From UBA932 sp031548545 (GTDB taxonomy: Bacteria; Bacteroidota; Bacteroidia; Bacteroidales; UBA932): a stretch of DNA of 14,026 bases. The stretch lies in assembly GCA_031548545.1 (NCBI GenBank), contig JAVBQY010000024.1:1-14026 (forward strand), in the 5' to 3' direction. The position numbers and the translations under genes are program-made. Of this stretch, positions 1 to 6,014 are shown one piece after another; the stretch's first letter is position 1, and each line of letters begins with the position of its first letter. The notes under the pieces are model-generated. The model worked only from the letters and a program-made list of their open reading frames with translations, ran no database searches and was not told the DNA's origin.

Positions 1-64
1 ACTAAGAAACTAAGTGACTAAGAAAGCAAGGAACTAAGAAACTAAGTGACTAAGTGATTAAGAG
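1..64. repeat. 8-base tandem repeat array (8 units, runs off left edge)
   Basis: The first 64 bases divide exactly into eight octamers: actaagaa, actaagtg, actaagaa, agcaagga, actaagaa, actaagtg, actaagtg, attaagag. Two unit types (ending aa or tg) alternate irregularly and two units are degenerate. Because 8 is not a multiple of 3 and no gene covers it, this is a non-coding short tandem array. It begins at the window edge, so its true length is unknown. Confidence 0.85.
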
Positions 65-234
65 AACAACAACCTCCTGTCTTCTGCAGCCAGGACCGGC
101 CTACGGGAACCGGCGTGAAGAAAACCGGAAGTGAGGGCGTAAAAACAAGGGCTGTCCGAACGGCGTAGCCGTGAGTTCCCTTGTTTTAGCCTGAACGCAC
201 GGTTTTCCGCCGGTTATCGTCAGCCTTGATTTTT
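65..234. repeat. Large imperfect inverted repeat (core 108-215)
   Basis: Bases 108-115 (aaccggcg) pair with 208-215 (cgccggtt), the inner gaaaaccg segment pairs with cggttttc just inside, and 142-151 (aaaacaaggg) pairs with 178-187 (cccttgtttt). Together they form a long, interrupted hairpin with an apical region of about 26 bases. No reading frame with protein-like content crosses it. The architecture suggests a dispersed intergenic repeat or the remnant of a small non-autonomous element. That interpretation is inference; what can be seen is the pairing. Confidence 0.6.
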
Positions 235-240
235 TTACTC

Positions 241-320
241 ACACCTTTTTTTATTTTTTAAGGTGTTCGTGAGCTCCGCTGCGCTCCGGTTGTTACTTTT
301 TTGATCAAGCAAAAAAGTAA
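241..320. repeat. Two hairpins, one with a perfect 11-bp stem
   Basis: Bases 241-247 (acacctt) pair with 260-266 (aaggtgt) around a T-rich loop. Bases 293-303 (ttacttttttg) pair perfectly with 310-320 (caaaaaagtaa) around the 6-base loop atcaag. The second hairpin is A/T-rich and not a classical GC-rich terminator. A minus-strand frame of 73 codons (235-456) runs through this region, but its peptide is low in complexity and rich in Cys and Ser, and I do not accept it as a gene. The region is best treated as intergenic repeat. Confidence 0.55.
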
Positions 321-436
321 GTATAATAAAATAAGGAGCCGCCGCCCCCGCGGCACATCGCGACACATAACAACAGTAACAAGAAGTGTTTGAGCGCGAG
401 CAGCTCCTTAAGCAACAGACAATAAAAACCCCTGCC

Positions 437-489
437 GCAAAATAATTTTGCAGCAATAATATTTTATCTTTAAATTTTTAAAATTTAAA
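437..489. repeat. Pair of AT-rich palindromes
   Basis: Bases 437-443 (gcaaaat) and 445-451 (attttgc) form a perfect 15-base palindrome. Bases 469-478 (tttaaatttt) and 480-489 (aaaatttaaa) form a perfect 21-base palindrome around one T. Symmetry of this kind can be an operator site, a bidirectional terminator or a DNA bend; nothing here decides between them. Confidence 0.5.
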
Positions 490-886
490 TGGTGTTTGTA
501 GCGTGGTCCTTTTGTGTCGTTTATCTTATTAAAGAGGCCTTCAGATGCCCGAATAGGTAAAATAAACCAGGCCCACGCCATTTTTAAATAATCTATATCG
601 AAGGAGAAATCCTACTTCCAACAGGCATATTCAAAAAAAAGCGCGGGCGCTGGCTTTACTCCTCACCTATTATAGAAGGTTCTGAAGTTTCTTTAATGAG
701 TAACAAAGCCAACGCACCAATGCACCCGAAGGCGCATTAATATCACGGGGAAGTAAAGAACGATCATAGAACTACAAAATTACGGATAATTCGGTCTTCC
801 GCCAACTTATCCGGTGTTAAAAAGTATGTGTAGGGCGAATAAGTAAAATATACGGTTATATTTCAGTTTTTTAGCTAATCACTTGC
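490..886 (-). ncRNA. Possible structured small RNA (tentative, mainly 633-850)
   Basis: No gene could be supported here. Read on the minus strand the stretch gives a succession of hairpins. The first joins 813-807 and 789-783 (CGGATAA with TTATCCG) and has a small CGG/CCG inner stem. The second, at 738-719, is an 8-bp stem closed by a C(UUCG)G tetraloop with one G-U pair, a pattern that favours the minus strand as the RNA. Then comes a short GC stem (651-640) followed by a run of T (639-633), which resembles an intrinsic terminator. A further long-range pairing joins GCGTGG and ATTTAAA near 590-565 with their complements near 510-485. No matching TAnnTTTG promoter was found just upstream, so the transcript is unproven. 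The family is not recognised. Confidence 0.3.
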
Positions 887-925
887 TTGTTGCGGCCCAT
901 TAGCTTCAAGAGTATATATCCGCTG

Positions 926-1029
926 ATGCTGCACACTCACCGCCCTATCCGGCCGCAACTGCATCAGTCCGGTGGTGATCACCGAGTCGCCGGGCGCCAG
1001 GCCCGACACCACTTCTACCATGGCTTCGC
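926..1029 (-). pseudogene. Detached copy of the 3' end of the RND adaptor gene
   Basis: These 104 bases match 1720-1823, the last codons of the efflux adaptor gene, at 101 positions; only three substitutions are visible (at 945, 954 and 959). Read on the minus strand the copy encodes the adaptor's C-terminal EAMVEVVSGLAPGDSVIT... segment. It lacks the native stop, reading CAG where the adaptor has TAG, so the frame runs 15 more codons to a stop near 884. Nothing of the adaptor upstream of this segment is present. It is a remnant and cannot encode a working adaptor. The abrupt end of similarity at both sides points to a recombination or insertion event and not to ancient gene duplication. Confidence 0.85.
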
Positions 1030-1152
1030 CACGACCATAGGTGAGGAGGAGTTGACCGGTCTGTTTATCACGGGGTGATTATAGCTTTCCGGGATTAAAA
1101 ATCCTGTTTTTTTAGCAGATTAGCTACTGTTGTTTTGTTGGGTAAATCCAAT

Positions 1153-1647
1153 TCATCGGCGGGGTTTCTCTATAGTTGATTTTTTACTGGCTTGTAATTC
1201 TGCCAATGATTGATTGATCAACTCTAGTTGAATCCGTGTATCTTCATTAATATCGTTATAGTCAGTAAAAGCGTCTTCAATATACCTTTTCAGGTTTTGC
1301 ATCTGCTTTTCTAATTCGGTTATTCTAGAGCTTGGTTTTATATCCAGGACAAAGGCCCTCATGTGGACAAAGGCCCTCATGATGGCGATATTCATTTTAA
1401 TAGCCATGGGTGACTTTAAAACACCGGATAGCATTGCGATGCCTTCTTGGGTGAATGCCATAGGAAGTATATAGCTGTGTTTTATGTTTTGAGGCAACTG
1501 GTCGCAATTTGCGACCAGTTCAGCCCATTCACTCTTCCTCAGTTGAAACATGAAATCGTCGGGAAATCGCTCTATATTACGTTTGACTTGTTCTTTTAAA
1601 CGTTTAGTTTCTATTCCGTAAATTTTTGCCAAATCGAAATCCAGCAT
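1153..1647 (-). CDS. ORF6N-domain protein, 5'-truncated and with early stop
   Basis: The 164-residue product carries an ORF6N domain, a DNA-binding-associated domain found in phage and mobile-element proteins. Visible hallmarks are MLDFDLAKIYG at the N-terminus, RNIERFPDDFMFQL, the MAFTQEGIAMLSGVL segment, then a coiled-coil-like tail with DYNDINEDTRIQLELI. From my memory of the family, full members begin about a dozen residues earlier with an IESLIYEIRGYKV-type stretch. That stretch is encoded here at 1648-1690 in the same frame, but it has no start codon before the adaptor stop at 1717-1719. At the other end the frame stops after EKPRR, yet the codons right after the TGA read IGF, the usual family ending, which suggests a sense codon became TGA. 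An 18-base tandem duplication (1347-1382) encodes MRAFVH/MRAFVL. Translation could start at 1647, but a decayed gene is more likely. Confidence 0.75.
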   Translation of the reverse strand: MLDFDLAKIYGIETKRLKEQVKRNIERFPDDFMFQLRKSEWAELVANCDQLPQNIKHSYILPMAFTQEGIAMLSGVLKSPMAIKMNIAIMRAFVHMRAFVLDIKPSSRITELEKQMQNLKRYIEDAFTDYNDINEDTRIQLELINQSLAELQASKKSTIEKPRR

Positions 1648-1716
1648 TACTTTATAGCCCCGGATTTCATAGATTAGTGATTCAATCGGAGTGTCGAAGT
1701 TGGTAATACCGTAGGT

Positions 1717-2793
1717 CTAATGCTGCACACTCACCGCCATATCCGGTCGCAGCTGCATCAGTCCGGTGGTGATCACCGAGTCGCCGGGCGCCAGGCCCGA
1801 CACCACTTCTACCATGGCTTCGCTGCGCACGCCGGTTTCTATCCGCGTAGGCGTAGCTTTGCCCTTGCGTACGACCCAGACGCTCTTGCCTTCCATTTCG
1901 GGCACTACGGCTTCGGTGGGCACCTGTATGGCGTGTGACGATTGGGAGGTGATCAGGGTCACGGCGGCGAACATCCCCGGCAATAATAATTCGCGCGCAT
2001 TGTCATATTGGGCGCGCAGGGCTATGGTACGGGTTTTGGTTTCGACCTTGGGGTCAACGGCGTATACCTTGGCGTGGAAGACCTGGGGGAATCCTTCTAT
2101 CTGGAAGGCCACATCGCGGCCCATCAGGTGGAGGGAAATGTATTTTTCGGGGATGGAAAATTCCACTTTCAGCGAGGAATTATCCACCAGCCGGGCGATC
2201 TTGGTGCCGGGCTGCACAAAACTCCCTTCGCTGGCATAACGGAAGCCTACTATACCGTTGAAAGAGGCGCGGACCTCTGTCTTTTCAATGCGGGCCTTGT
2301 AAAGGCTGATATCGGCGGCAATCATGTTATAGTCGGTCTGTACCTTGTCGAAGGACTCACGGCTTACCGCATCCTTTTCCAACAATATGCGCTGGCGCTC
2401 CAACTGGTCGCCCAGCAATTTGATCTGCGCTTCGGCGCGTTCAAGCTGTGCGACGATATCTTCGGAATTGATCTTGGCCAGCAGGTCCCCCTTTTTTACG
2501 TGGGTGCCTTCCCGGAAATAAATTTTGATCACCTTCCCGGCGGTTTCACTGGTGAGGTCTACTTCCTCATTGGCCACCAGCGTACCCACGGAGCGGATGC
2601 CGTTAGACAGGTCTGAGGGCGCTGCGATATATACATTTACCGGTAAAGCCATATTGCCGGCGCCCTTTTTGGGGGCTACGGGTTCGCCTTCGGCCGGAGG
2701 AGTATTATTCAGCCAGCGTGGAACAATAATGATGACTAAGATAACCGCTGCCAGGGCGATCATCAGTGCTATACGTATATTTTTCTTTTTCAT
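1717..2793 (-). CDS. RND efflux periplasmic adaptor subunit (membrane fusion protein, HlyD/AcrA-like)
   Basis: The 358-residue product is a membrane fusion protein that would bridge an inner-membrane RND pump and an outer-membrane channel. Residues 9-25 form a hydrophobic N-terminal membrane anchor; there is no lipobox Cys. A biotinyl-lipoyl-like half motif (LTSETAGKVIKIYFREGTHVKKGDLLAKI) is followed by an alpha-helical hairpin, the second lipoyl half (VRASFNGIVGFRYASEGSFVQPGTKI), a beta-barrel, and the membrane-proximal domain ending LRPDMAVSVQH. The start at 2793 (MKKKN) was chosen because the hydrophobic segment follows directly and a TAnnTTTG box lies just upstream; an in-frame ATG farther upstream would precede that promoter. 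The pump at 6052 is the likely partner although it is on the other strand. The last 104 bases are duplicated at 926-1029. Confidence 0.92.
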   Translation of the reverse strand: MKKKNIRIALMIALAAVILVIIIVPRWLNNTPPAEGEPVAPKKGAGNMALPVNVYIAAPSDLSNGIRSVGTLVANEEVDLTSETAGKVIKIYFREGTHVKKGDLLAKINSEDIVAQLERAEAQIKLLGDQLERQRILLEKDAVSRESFDKVQTDYNMIAADISLYKARIEKTEVRASFNGIVGFRYASEGSFVQPGTKIARLVDNSSLKVEFSIPEKYISLHLMGRDVAFQIEGFPQVFHAKVYAVDPKVETKTRTIALRAQYDNARELLLPGMFAAVTLITSQSSHAIQVPTEAVVPEMEGKSVWVVRKGKATPTRIETGVRSEAMVEVVSGLAPGDSVITTGLMQLRPDMAVSVQH

Positions 2794-2810
2794 ACAAAAC
2801 CTATGTTTTG

Positions 2811-2818
2811 CAAAGATA
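2811..2818 (-). promoter_or_regulatory. Bacteroidota -7 box for the adaptor gene
   Basis: The minus strand reads TATCTTTG, matching the TAnnTTTG element used by the primary sigma factor of Bacteroidota, 17 bases before the chosen ATG at 2793. No clear TTG-type -33 element was seen at the expected spacing. It supports the shorter start of the adaptor. Confidence 0.6.
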
Positions 2819-2907
2819 CAAATTTTTATAACGATATCTCCATGCAATAGGATAATTGTCTTTTATTCTGACACTTGATATTGTGTGTTTTACTTGGTAC
2901 TTTTTTG

Positions 2908-2915
2908 TATCTTTG
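2908..2915 (+). promoter_or_regulatory. Bacteroidota -7 box for rdgB
   Basis: TATCTTTG matches TAnnTTTG and ends only 8 bases before the rdgB ATG at 2924. The transcript would therefore have a very short or no leader. It lies divergent from the adaptor promoter, about 90 bases away. Confidence 0.6.
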
Positions 2916-2923
2916 TATCAATT

Positions 2924-3514
2924 ATGAGATTGATTTTTGCTACAGCCAACAGACATAAGGTGGAAGAGGTGCAGGAGCTCCTCGGCCCTGCCTTTACCAT
3001 TATTACACCTGCCGAACTGGGCTTTACCGGTGAGATTCCCGAAACCGGCGATACCCTGGAGCACAATGCCGCCGAAAAGGCCCGTTTTATATGGGAGAAA
3101 TTCGGGCTGCCCTGCTTCTCGGATGATACGGGGATTGAGGTGGACGCCCTGGGTGGCGCTCCCGGCGCTTTTTCCGCCCGTTATGCCGGCGATGGGCGCG
3201 ACCCCAAGGCGAACCTGCGCCTGGTATTGAAAAACATGGAAGGCAAAACCGGCCGTTCGGCCCGTTTCCGCTGTGTCATCGCCCTGATTATGGACGGCCG
3301 TGAGCAGCTGTTCGACGGGAGGGCCGAAGGTGTCATACTGGAAGAAGAGCAAGGCGCACAGGGCTTCGGCTATGACCCGATCTTCCTTCCGGAGGGTTTT
3401 GACCGTTCGTTTGCCGAGCTGACGCTGGAAGAAAAGAACCATATCTCCCACCGTGGCAAGGCGGTGCGTAAACTGGTGGACTTTCTTCAACACCATGAGC
3501 AGCAACACCAATAA
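2924..3514 (+). CDS. rdgB: Non-canonical purine NTP pyrophosphatase RdgB/HAM1
   Basis: The 196-residue protein belongs to the Ham1/RdgB family, which hydrolyses dITP, XTP and ITP to monophosphate and pyrophosphate and so keeps deaminated purines out of DNA and RNA. Motifs in order: FATANRHKVEEV at the N-terminus, SDDTGIEVDAL near residue 66 with the catalytic acidic pair, GAPGAFSARYAG, QGFGYDPIFLPEG, and the C-terminal KNHISHRGKA. The length fits the family. The start at 2924 was chosen over an in-frame GTG at 2885 because the family N-terminus begins MRLIFATxN and because the promoter box lies between the two. The gene overlaps recO by 20 bases, which implies co-transcription. Confidence 0.97.
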   Translation: MRLIFATANRHKVEEVQELLGPAFTIITPAELGFTGEIPETGDTLEHNAAEKARFIWEKFGLPCFSDDTGIEVDALGGAPGAFSARYAGDGRDPKANLRLVLKNMEGKTGRSARFRCVIALIMDGREQLFDGRAEGVILEEEQGAQGFGYDPIFLPEGFDRSFAELTLEEKNHISHRGKAVRKLVDFLQHHEQQHQ

Positions 3515-4229
3515 ATTAACGGCCATTATACTGCATACCCTGAAATACCGGGACAGCAGCCTGCTGGTCTATGCGTATACCGATCTCTTCGGACGGCAGA
3601 CCTATGTGGTGAATGGCGTACGTAGTGAGAAGAACAAGATGGGAATGGCCTGTTTCCAGCCCCTGACCTTGTTGGATGCGGTGGCTTTCAACAATCCGAA
3701 GAGCGAATTACAGCGCCTGAAAGAATACCGCCTGGCTATCCCCTTGCAGGATATTTCCTTTGATGTACATAAAAATGCCATGGCCTTATTTATGGGCGAG
3801 GTGGTGTACAAAACCGTGCGGGAACATGAGCCCAACCAGCCGCTCTTTGAATTCCTGCGGCAGTCTGTACTGGAACTGGAAAATATTCATGAAGGCGCGG
3901 CTAATTATCACTTGTATTTTCTGGCGCAGCTGGCCGCATACCTGGGCTATGCGCCCGGTAATGACTACAGTCCGGAATGTAGCTATTTCGATATCCCCTC
4001 CGGTGAATTTACGCCGGTACGCCCTAAGCACGACCTGTTTTTTAGTCCGGAGCAATCCGCCCTGCTCGGTTGTTTGCTGGAGACGGACTATACCGGACTT
4101 TCGGCCCTGGCTCTCAACCGGGAGCAGCGCAACACCTTTGTCAACAACATGCTCAAATTCTACGATCATCATTTTGACCGCCTGTCGCCCGTCCGCTCCT
4201 GGTCGGTGCTGGGCGAGGTCTACGCATAA
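3495..4229 (+). CDS. recO: DNA repair protein RecO
   Basis: The 244-residue protein matches RecO, which loads RecA on SSB-coated DNA with RecR in the RecFOR recombination pathway. The N-terminal OB-fold is visible: KLTAIILHTLKYRDSSLLVYAYTDLFGRQTYVVNGVR, with the usual turn at residues 25-40. A helical C-terminal domain follows. The zinc-binding Cys cluster of some RecO proteins is missing (only isolated Cys residues are seen), which to my knowledge is usual in this phylum. The ATG at 3495 lies inside the end of rdgB; an in-frame start at 3453 would add residues not typical of RecO. It is probably co-transcribed with rdgB. Confidence 0.93.
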   Translation: MSSNTNKLTAIILHTLKYRDSSLLVYAYTDLFGRQTYVVNGVRSEKNKMGMACFQPLTLLDAVAFNNPKSELQRLKEYRLAIPLQDISFDVHKNAMALFMGEVVYKTVREHEPNQPLFEFLRQSVLELENIHEGAANYHLYFLAQLAAYLGYAPGNDYSPECSYFDIPSGEFTPVRPKHDLFFSPEQSALLGCLLETDYTGLSALALNREQRNTFVNNMLKFYDHHFDRLSPVRSWSVLGEVYA

Positions 4230-4240
4230 GAAAAAATATG

Positions 4241-4248
4241 TATCTTTG
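4241..4248 (+). promoter_or_regulatory. Bacteroidota -7 box for smpB
   Basis: TATCTTTG sits in the 27-base gap between recO and smpB, 8 bases before the smpB ATG. It gives smpB, and probably miaA behind it, a promoter of their own in addition to any read-through from rdgB-recO. No clear -33 element is visible. Confidence 0.65.
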
Positions 4249-4256
4249 CACCCGTT

Positions 4257-4709
4257 ATGGCAAAACGCGCAAAAGCAACTATCGACATTAAAAACAAAAG
4301 GGCTTCGTTTGACTACGAATTTCTGGAGTCGTTCACGGCCGGCATTGTGCTGACCGGAACGGAGATCAAGTCTATCCGCGGCGGAAAGGCTTCGCTCGCG
4401 GATGCCTATTGCTATTTTGTCAAGGGTGAATTGTACGTGAAAAATATGCATATCGCCGAATACTGGTGGGGGAGTTTCTCCAACCACGATCCGCGCCGTG
4501 ACCGCAAGCTTCTGCTTAACCGTAAGGAGTTGAACAAACTCTTGCGCCGCCAGAAAGAAAAGGGGCTGACCATTGTAGCCTCCCGCCTTTTCATCAATGA
4601 CGCCGGCTATGCCAAACTCCTGATCGCCCTGGCCCGTGGTAAGAAAGAATACGACAAGCGCGAAAGCATCAAGGAAAAAGACCTGCGCCGCGAAATGGAG
4701 CGGCAATAA
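4257..4709 (+). CDS. smpB: SsrA-binding protein SmpB
   Basis: The 150-residue protein is SmpB, which binds tmRNA and carries it to stalled ribosomes in trans-translation. Diagnostic segments are the N-terminal basic AKRAKATIDIKNKRASFDYEFLE, then FTAGIVLTGTEIKSIRGGKASLADAYC, the NHDPRRDRKLLLNRKEL segment near residues 80-95, and the basic tail KEYDKRESIKEKDLRREMERQ, which enters the mRNA channel. Length and motif order are normal. Its stop is 7 bases before the miaA start, so the two genes are likely one transcript. No tmRNA gene was seen in this window. Confidence 0.97.
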   Translation: MAKRAKATIDIKNKRASFDYEFLESFTAGIVLTGTEIKSIRGGKASLADAYCYFVKGELYVKNMHIAEYWWGSFSNHDPRRDRKLLLNRKELNKLLRRQKEKGLTIVASRLFINDAGYAKLLIALARGKKEYDKRESIKEKDLRREMERQ

Positions 4710-4716
4710 AACGCGG

Positions 4717-5559
4717 ATGATAAAGCTATTTCCGGATACCCGTCACACATTACTCCCCACAGATTACGCCTCCCCTTATGATCTGCTCACCATACTGGGC
4801 CCTACGGCTACCGGTAAAACGAAACTTGCGGCCCATGTCTGCGCACGCCTCGGCGGCGAGCTGATCTCGGCCGACTCGCGCCAGGTTTACCGCGGTATGG
4901 ATATCGGTACGGGCAAGGACCTGGCCGATTATACCGTCAACGGACGGCCTGTCCCTTATCACCTGATCGATATTGTTGATGCGGGCGCCCGCTATAATAT
5001 CTCGCTTTACCAGCAGGATGTTGCCCAAGCCTATGATGACATCCGCCGGCGGGGGCGGTTTCCGGTACTCTGCGGCGGCTCCGGCCTCTACATTGATGCC
5101 GTGGTAAGCGGTTACACGCTGGAGCCCGGCCAAAAATCCACGGCTGCCGCCGCACACATAAACAATGTGTATGTGGGTTTGGATATCACCCGCGAGCTGC
5201 GCCGCGCACGCATTACGGAGCGGCTGCACCAACGCCTGCAAGAGGGTTTGGTCGATGAGGCCCGCCGGCTACTGGCACAGGGGCTCAGCATGGACGACCT
5301 GCTCTATTATGGGCTGGAATATAAATACCTGGCCCTTTATCTTAGCGGACAATTAGACTATGACACCATGGTGGACCGCCTGAATACCGCCATCCACCAG
5401 TTTGCCAAACGCCAGATGACCTGGTTCCGCATGATGGAGCGCAAGGGCGCCATCATTCACTGGATAGACGCAGGCTTGCCTTTGGAAGAAAAGGTGGAAA
5501 AAATTATGCAACTTTTAAATACCCCAGCCGAACCAATGCCGGGTGTAGACAAACAATAA
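4717..5559 (+). CDS. miaA: tRNA dimethylallyltransferase MiaA lacking its insertion domain
   Basis: The protein (280 residues) belongs to the family that transfers a dimethylallyl group to N6 of A37 in tRNAs reading UNN codons. The P-loop GPTATGKT is at residues 28-35, ADSRQVYRGMDIGTGK at 52-67, then YHLIDIVDAG, CGGSGLYIDAVVSGY (to residue 133), VGLDITRELRRARITERLHQRL, DLLYYGLEYKYLALYLSGQ and HQFAKRQMTWFR. Between SGY and VGLDI there are only about 20 residues; MiaA proteins normally have a much longer insertion domain here that includes the conserved ...R.xRAIE helix. The loss is in frame and the rest looks intact. The N-terminus before the P-loop is longer than usual by about 15-20 residues. 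The start at 4717 follows smpB closely. The 3' end overlaps the converging gene by 45 bases. Confidence 0.93.
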   Translation: MIKLFPDTRHTLLPTDYASPYDLLTILGPTATGKTKLAAHVCARLGGELISADSRQVYRGMDIGTGKDLADYTVNGRPVPYHLIDIVDAGARYNISLYQQDVAQAYDDIRRRGRFPVLCGGSGLYIDAVVSGYTLEPGQKSTAAAAHINNVYVGLDITRELRRARITERLHQRLQEGLVDEARRLLAQGLSMDDLLYYGLEYKYLALYLSGQLDYDTMVDRLNTAIHQFAKRQMTWFRMMERKGAIIHWIDAGLPLEEKVEKIMQLLNTPAEPMPGVDKQ

Positions 5560-5976
5560 GGTCCAGAGCAGGAAGCGCAGGAATTTGCCGATTAACATAA
5601 ACAGTGCGGAGCTTCTGAAATCCACCTTGTAGAAGCCCAGGGCTATGGCAAACACATCACCCACGAAGGGCAACCAGGTGAAAAAAGCCAGCCAGCTCCC
5701 GTAGCGGACGATGCGTGACTGTTGTTTCTCTAATGTCTCGCGCTTGACCCGGAACCATTTTTCTATCCAGGCCCATTTGCCGCCCCGGCCCACCCAGTAA
5801 GAAGTCAGCCCGCCAAGCCAGTTGCCCGCCGTAGCGGTAAGCAGCGCGATTACAGGATGTCCGCCCACTGCCAGCAGGGCTACCAGCAAGGCGTCGGAAC
5901 TGAAAGGAACGACGGTGGCCGCCATAAACGAGCCGAAAAACAAGCCTATATACCCCCAGTCCTGCAAAAACTCCAT
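5515..5976 (-). CDS. YqaA-like DedA/VTT-domain inner-membrane protein
   Basis: The 153-residue product is a small polytopic membrane protein of the YqaA branch of the DedA/SNARE-associated (VTT) family, which is linked to lipid scrambling or membrane homeostasis; the substrate of this one is unknown. Visible features are GYIGLFFGSFMAATVVPFSSDALLVALL at the N-terminus, a small-residue-rich NWLGGLTSYWVGRGG segment, the charged loop around KQQSRIVRYG, and the conserved FFTWLPFVGDVFAIALGFYKV near residue 100. Several hydrophobic helices are obvious. I chose the ATG at 5976 because the upstream ATG at 6000 lies inside the likely -7 promoter box. The gene is convergent with miaA and overlaps its last 45 bases. 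Confidence 0.88.
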   Translation of the reverse strand: MEFLQDWGYIGLFFGSFMAATVVPFSSDALLVALLAVGGHPVIALLTATAGNWLGGLTSYWVGRGGKWAWIEKWFRVKRETLEKQQSRIVRYGSWLAFFTWLPFVGDVFAIALGFYKVDFRSSALFMLIGKFLRFLLWTLLFVYTRHWFGWGI

Positions 5977-5993
5977 AAGGATGATATTTTTTA

Positions 5994-6001
5994 CAAACAT
6001 A
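5994..6001 (-). promoter_or_regulatory. -7 box for the YqaA-like gene
   Basis: The minus strand reads TATGTTTG, a match to TAnnTTTG, ending 17 bases before the ATG at 5976. It overlaps the alternative ATG at 6000, which argues against that start. It lies back to back with the box of the RND pump gene (6015-6022), so the two promoters may influence each other. Confidence 0.5.
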
Positions 6002-6014
6002 GTTAAAAAAACCT

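Noticed and set aside
1..64. A CRISPR array at the left edge
   Set aside because: The units are 8 bases with no spacers; this is a simple tandem repeat.
235..456. A 73-codon minus-strand frame in the left intergenic region
   Set aside because: The peptide is low in complexity, rich in Cys and Ser, has no recognisable domain, and the frame runs through two palindromes; no promoter box fits.
408..581. A 57-codon minus-strand frame starting MAWAWFILP
   Set aside because: It has no family match I can name, overlaps other open frames and the AT palindromes, and lies in a region that looks structural and not coding.
656..736. A hydrophobic minus-strand peptide (GALALLLIKETSEPS) that looks like the end of a transporter
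   Set aside because: The frame has three stops just upstream within about 30 codons and no further transporter-like sequence; the same bases form the UUCG hairpin, so structure explains them better.
887..1078. A 63-codon plus-strand frame at the adaptor-tail copy
   Set aside because: It is the complement of the duplicated adaptor tail; a similar frame appears opposite the real adaptor at 1720.
2008..2616. A 202-codon plus-strand frame opposite the adaptor gene
   Set aside because: It lies entirely antisense to a clear membrane fusion protein and has no domain of its own.
2885..2923. An upstream GTG start for rdgB
   Set aside because: It would put the promoter box inside the gene and add a non-family N-terminus.
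3786..4706. A 306-codon minus-strand frame opposite recO and smpB
   Set aside because: It covers two well-recognised plus-strand genes and has no family resemblance, so it is a shadow frame.
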